Positions 59,887-64,000 of a DNA stretch of 64,000 nucleotides are shown one piece after another. The notes below the pieces were generated by a model that was not told the origin of the DNA, ran no database searches, and saw only the letters and a program-made list of their open reading frames with translations. The position numbers and the translations under genes were made by a program. Origin of the DNA: Lineus longissimus (lineage: Eukaryota > Nemertea > Pilidiophora > Heteronemertea > Lineidae); the NCBI RefSeq assembly GCF_910592395.1, contig NC_088325.1:15440109-15504108 (forward strand). Direction: 5' to 3'. Within the stretch, counting starts at the first letter, position 1. Each line of letters opens with the position of its first letter.

Positions 59887-62800
59887 TTACTTCTTGAGGC
59901 TCAAGTTCAGAGGAGCAGAATTAGAATCATCGTAAGAATCCACAGCAACATCTGCTATTGATTCTTCAGTCCTTGGCGACAAGTCTGGTTTCCTAGGAAA
60001 CAACAGGTGAGAACCTTTGGCAACAGGTGGTGTGCACTTGTTGCCATAGTAACCTTCATTGTTGTCGGTGTCTTGTTTCCTAGAAACCAAACTCACTTCA
60101 GGTGGTTTAGGTTGGTCATGCAAATGGATCTCACCATTACCGTTACCATGGTTACTGGAGTCAAGTTCCTTTTTAACTAAAGTGGACTCGATTGGGGGTT
60201 TATCTTTCATGTTCTTAAAAATGGCCCCAGCGTTATATCCATCATCATTATCACTGTTGCTATGGCTACCAGCGTCCTCGTCAACAGGACCTTTCACAGG
60301 GTATACAGGCATTTTGAACTTAACCCGCTCCTTTTCTTCCAAGTCGAAAATAACGGTTGGAATCTGCGGCGTAACATTGTTCAATACTTCATCGAGGCCG
60401 GATCTATTTTTCAACCTCGTCCCAGAGTGAGGAGTTTTGTAACACGTTTTTTTGTCTCTGCGGTTGTTGTTGTTGGTTCCTGAAATGGCTGTCTCGTAGA
60501 GTTTGTAGCAGCAGTAGTCCTTGCCGTGGTCCATGCGTACAGCGTACAGATTCAAGGCGCAGCGAAAGTTTGTCTTCCATCTTTTTGGGTTTGGGGCGTC
60601 ACCAGGCACATGTTTACCTGGAAGTGGATGAAATCATTTTTGTTTTAATACGAGGACTATAGATGGCATCAATGAGCAGGTTTATAACTCAATGAAGATG
60701 TGTATTCATGTTTTGGAGCGGCAGGAGTAAAAAGATAAGTTTATGCGATATCACTGATGGCCATTTTCCACTAATGTTTTTAGCATTTTATGAGATATGC
60801 GAAAAGTGCACATTTGTAAGATATAATTTTGAAATGAACGGTGACAGTGCTGGCTCTAAATCGATGTAGAAGTAAAATTAGACCATTTGAGATGCCAGAT
60901 ATGTTAACTTGGCTATGATTGGCTTGTTTTGTGTTTAACTCAGTCCAGGCAAAGAAGCCAATACTTACATGTATGAATCGCCCATCGTTCAAACAGCATA
61001 CAGTCATCATGCTTCCAGGAGGTAGAGCGACTATGTCGCCAAGGAATCCTTACAATCTTCTCCCTTCTATCGACCCACTGCAAACCAGGGATGTCACCTA
61101 GGTCAACCTGCTGCTCGATCCATTCTGGTAACAGCTGTCGCCCACCCCCAGCAGACACTGCACGATATCGCTTGGATTTCTGACGTTCTTGTTGTTTATT
61201 CGTATTAAATCCGTAGAATTGCTTGAACTTGTATTCTGGAGCAGCATCTACCTTTCTACGACATGAATACAATCCACGTTCTCCACCAATCTCTACGACT
61301 TGCACATTGGAAAATTCTTGTTTAACTTTGATCTGAGAAAGTTGTTTATTCTGAGAAAACGCATTCTTTTCCTGCTTATTTTGTTCATTTTCAGAAATTG
61401 GTTGTTGTTGGGACTTGCAGTATTCAGTGGAAACAGCAGCAAGAAGGAAAAGGTTATCGCTGACAGCCTGTGCAGTGTCTTTGCCATGGTTACTGTTGCC
61501 ATGGTCACTGTCTGCCTGTGGTGTGTCATTGCTGTGGTTCCTGTTGCCATGATTACTGTCATCACCAGATGGTACCAACGATTCATCTATGACCAGATTG
61601 CTGTCATCGCTGCTAGATGTTCCATCCACTGAATTGCCTGTTTCAAACTTCGTAGAGTATCCTGCCCCTTCCTTATCAAAATCATCCCCAGTTTTCTTCA
61701 TTTTTTTTTTTGTCCTAAACTTTGTGAATTCCTCCTGAATGCCTTCCTGAGCAGAGCTTTCCACCTTCCGAATCTTGCTAGCTTTGTCCTGAGTATGTAA
61801 AGAGGTCGTTACAACTGGAGAACTGGCCCTGTGACGCTTTCCCAAAATATTTCTGCCCTCTTTTTCGGAATTCTGATCACCCCAACTTCCCAGACTCTTA
61901 ACTCTCACAGAATTGGGTTCTTTCATGCTTTGAATGAGTGAACTGATAAATGGTGCAAGCCTCGACTGCTGATGTTGAACATCGGCCACAGGTTCTACCG
62001 AACCCCGAGACGTCGGCAATGGGTCAACAGCAGCTTCCATGTTGAGCGTTGGTTGGTCAGTGGAACTTTCTTCAGTCATCTTAGGATGATCTTGTTCAGG
62101 ATTAACGCACCATTCGGCTGCAACTTCAAACTCCATCTCAGAGTCGATGCTGGAGTCAGGCAGTTGACCTTGTGAATTCTGACTGGTTCGTTCTTCAGAT
62201 TCAGAACCTAACTCCACATCGACTGCTGAAATGGAGTCCATGCCACACTGTCGCAATTTCGTTTTACATCGGTCATCATCTTCCCGAGAGTCGACTGAAA
62301 AAGTGGCGAGAACCTTCACATTGTACGTCATGTCAGTTTCTTGATCAAAGTGTCCAAGGATACTGCCAGGTCTTTTCTGGCACGGTGAATCGGCAGCATT
62401 ATTTTCTGAGGCTTGGTGTTTGTTGTTGGGTCCCATATGGAGTAAGTTTTCTACATGTGTAAGTACCGTGACACCATTAATTGAAGCGTTTTTTGCCACC
62501 TGACTTTCTGATTTTGTTTGGCTCAAGATTTTTGAATTTTCTGATCCATTTGAACAGGAACAGGAGTATTCTGAACAGGGGCAAGTTGTAAGTAAAATGG
62601 TTGAGGTGCTAGACCCGTTCAGAGATCCCTCCGTCATATCAGCATCATTGCCATGTTGCACGTTCTCAATATCTGAAGGTGGGCAGACGGTCAGGCCCCC
62701 AGCTAAACTGGTTTCATCTTGTCCTGGGACAGTGCAAAAGTGGCAATCAGAAGCAACAGTTGATACACTGTCACCATGGCTACGACCTTTACTCATATCA

Positions 62801-63978
62801 AGGTCAACTTCAGTTAGCGCAGAAACTTCATAATCCAAGTTGTCACTTTCTACGAGAGTAACTTCTGTATTCTTTGAATCAAAATGTTCAGTCAATACCG
62901 TTCCATTTTGTCTGTCCTGTTTTTCATCTTGTGATTTTCCTTCTGTGTCAGTTTCACCAGCAGCAGCTGTACTATCCTGATGTTGAACGAGTTCATAGTC
63001 CTGAGAGTCTCCCTGATTCAATGTAGGGGCAGTCATATTTTCTTTGACTGCGCCATTTTCCGATTCACGCGTCGAATTCTGTGCACTTGTCTCACCCTTG
63101 TAACGAATACTGTGCATCGACTGGAGAAAATGATTGACGACGTCAACGCCCGAGTCTTTAGCCACCTCAAGTTCATTCCCTGATGGTTCGAGGTGACCCC
63201 TGCTCGCATCCACATGTACTTTACTATCAAAACGAACAGTAGGCTCGTGACTCGACCCACCAATATTCTGGTAAGTTTCATGGTGGTATTGGGTCCGATA
63301 CCTAACAACCTCAGATTCATGTTTATTGACACGCAAGTCTATGGCAGATTCGCACGGCGATAGACGCAAGTCCACAGCACGTTGTTCATAACGCGGTTTT
63401 GGCAATTCTTTGAGTTCAGATTCAACTCGAGGCTTAGTGACCACAAGATTCAGCGGCTGGTCACTTCCTTCCTCTGTTGAGTCTGCAGCACAGACGATAC
63501 GACCATCTGTACCAGAGGTAGTCATAGCGTGGAAGTCTCCAGCGCGGGCCCCGTTCCCTGGGTTAGGGGCCAACACTCCCCCAGCTAATGGCAGCGGAGT
63601 GATACCCAATAATTGAACATTGTATGCAGGCTCTGATGGTTCGAATGTCCTCCTGTAGGGGGAGCCTATTGGCGTTAAAAGCGACTCGCGATCATATGGT
63701 ATTTGCCTCACTGGTTCTGCTAGTTCGAAGTTTCTCCTCAAGGGAGAGTGATGAGGTGAAGGTAATGTCTCGAGACCCTGAGGAATGGGTACATGGCCAG
63801 TAACATGGGGAGCCATGTTGTAGAAACCACGAATTTCAGCCTCACATGGTCGTTGCTGCTCAGGGGTCAAGGGTATGAATCTCCTCTTCTTGGGTGAGTA
63901 GCAGATGTGTGGCGTCACCTGGGGAGTGGCCTTTCTTGCCCCGCTTGGTGAACTCTGACAATTAGTTTTTGCCAGCAT
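59887..63978 (-). CDS. IRF-family transcription factor with internal DNA-binding domain
   Basis: Two coding exons, 63978-60969 and 60617-59887, joined at a phase-1 GT-AG intron, give 1246 aa. The IRF winged-helix domain spans the intron at about residues 945-1060. Its five tryptophans (W953, W968, W980, W988, W999) have the IRF spacing. The family motifs IPGLQWVD, IPWRH, FERWAIHT and PKRWKTNFRCALN are present. Unlike typical IRFs, about 940 residues precede the domain. These are Ser/Asn/Asp-rich and look disordered. CtBP-type motifs PLNLVV (175-180), AVDLRL (201-206) and AIDLRV (212-217) occur, as does PLNLSLKK at the extreme C-terminus. I see no IRF-association domain in the roughly 185 residues after the DNA-binding domain. 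The frame is open to the window edge upstream of the ATG at 63978, so the true start may lie outside. The domain assignment is firm and the subfamily is unknown. Confidence 0.9.
60618..60968 (-). other. Intron of the IRF-like gene, inside the DNA-binding domain
   Basis: A 351-bp intron with donor GTAAGT and acceptor cacttccag. It splits the DNA-binding domain directly after FERWAIHT. The track-length open frame reads a few codons into it. Nothing else is seen. Confidence 0.93.
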
Positions 63979-64000
63979 GATGATTCTGTTGTCAGGTGAT

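Overview
This is a window of nuclear DNA from an animal. It is about 60% A+T, the genes have spliced introns, and there are many short tandem arrays. The proteins are clearly metazoan: GSK3 with the Ser9 site, ANKS3, SNAPC2, RPB8, an IRF-type factor and a membrane-anchored leishmanolysin. I favour a marine invertebrate, perhaps a deuterostome such as an echinoderm or hemichordate, or else a lophotrochozoan. The sequence alone does not decide this.

Layout. (1) 1-25.0 kb is taken up by POLR2H (RPB8) on the minus strand. Three small coding exons are spread over 22 kb, and the last exon lies beyond the left edge or was not found. Its first intron holds, on the opposite strand, a coding-intronless M8 (leishmanolysin/CIROP-like) protease at 19.7-22.1 kb. 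(2) 25.0-26.3 kb is a divergent intergenic region between POLR2H and ANKS3. (3) 26.3-31.1 kb is ANKS3, plus strand, 11 coding exons, fully reconstructed (755 aa). (4) 31.1-37.3 kb is a convergent intergenic region and probably 3' UTR sequence. (5) 37.3-52.3 kb is GSK3, minus strand, nine coding exons (415 aa), plus a candidate 21-nt microexon in the long first intron. That intron also holds a candidate same-strand nested gene, not identified, and a 35-bp array. (6) 52.3-53.5 kb is a second divergent intergenic region. It carries a roughly 90-bp element that also occurs in the first one, and TGACGTCA (CRE) sites occur in both. (7) 53.5-56.0 kb is SNAPC2, plus strand, six exons (479 aa), with a coding minisatellite. 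(8) 56.4-58.5 kb is a 121-bp satellite in two blocks around a tRNA-like sequence. (9) 59.9-64.0 kb is an IRF-family factor, minus strand, whose DNA-binding domain lies after about 940 residues of disordered N-terminal sequence.

The genes are mostly housekeeping or signalling genes. POLR2H and SNAPC2 serve nuclear transcription (a shared polymerase subunit and snRNA promoter recognition). ANKS3 and a CIROP-like protease are linked in vertebrates to cilia and left-right patterning. GSK3 acts in Wnt and insulin signalling. The genes are arranged head-to-head and tail-to-tail. The signals most worth following are the shared divergent-promoter element, the multiplied splice donor in ANKS3 intron 10, the GSK3 microexon and the unusual IRF architecture.
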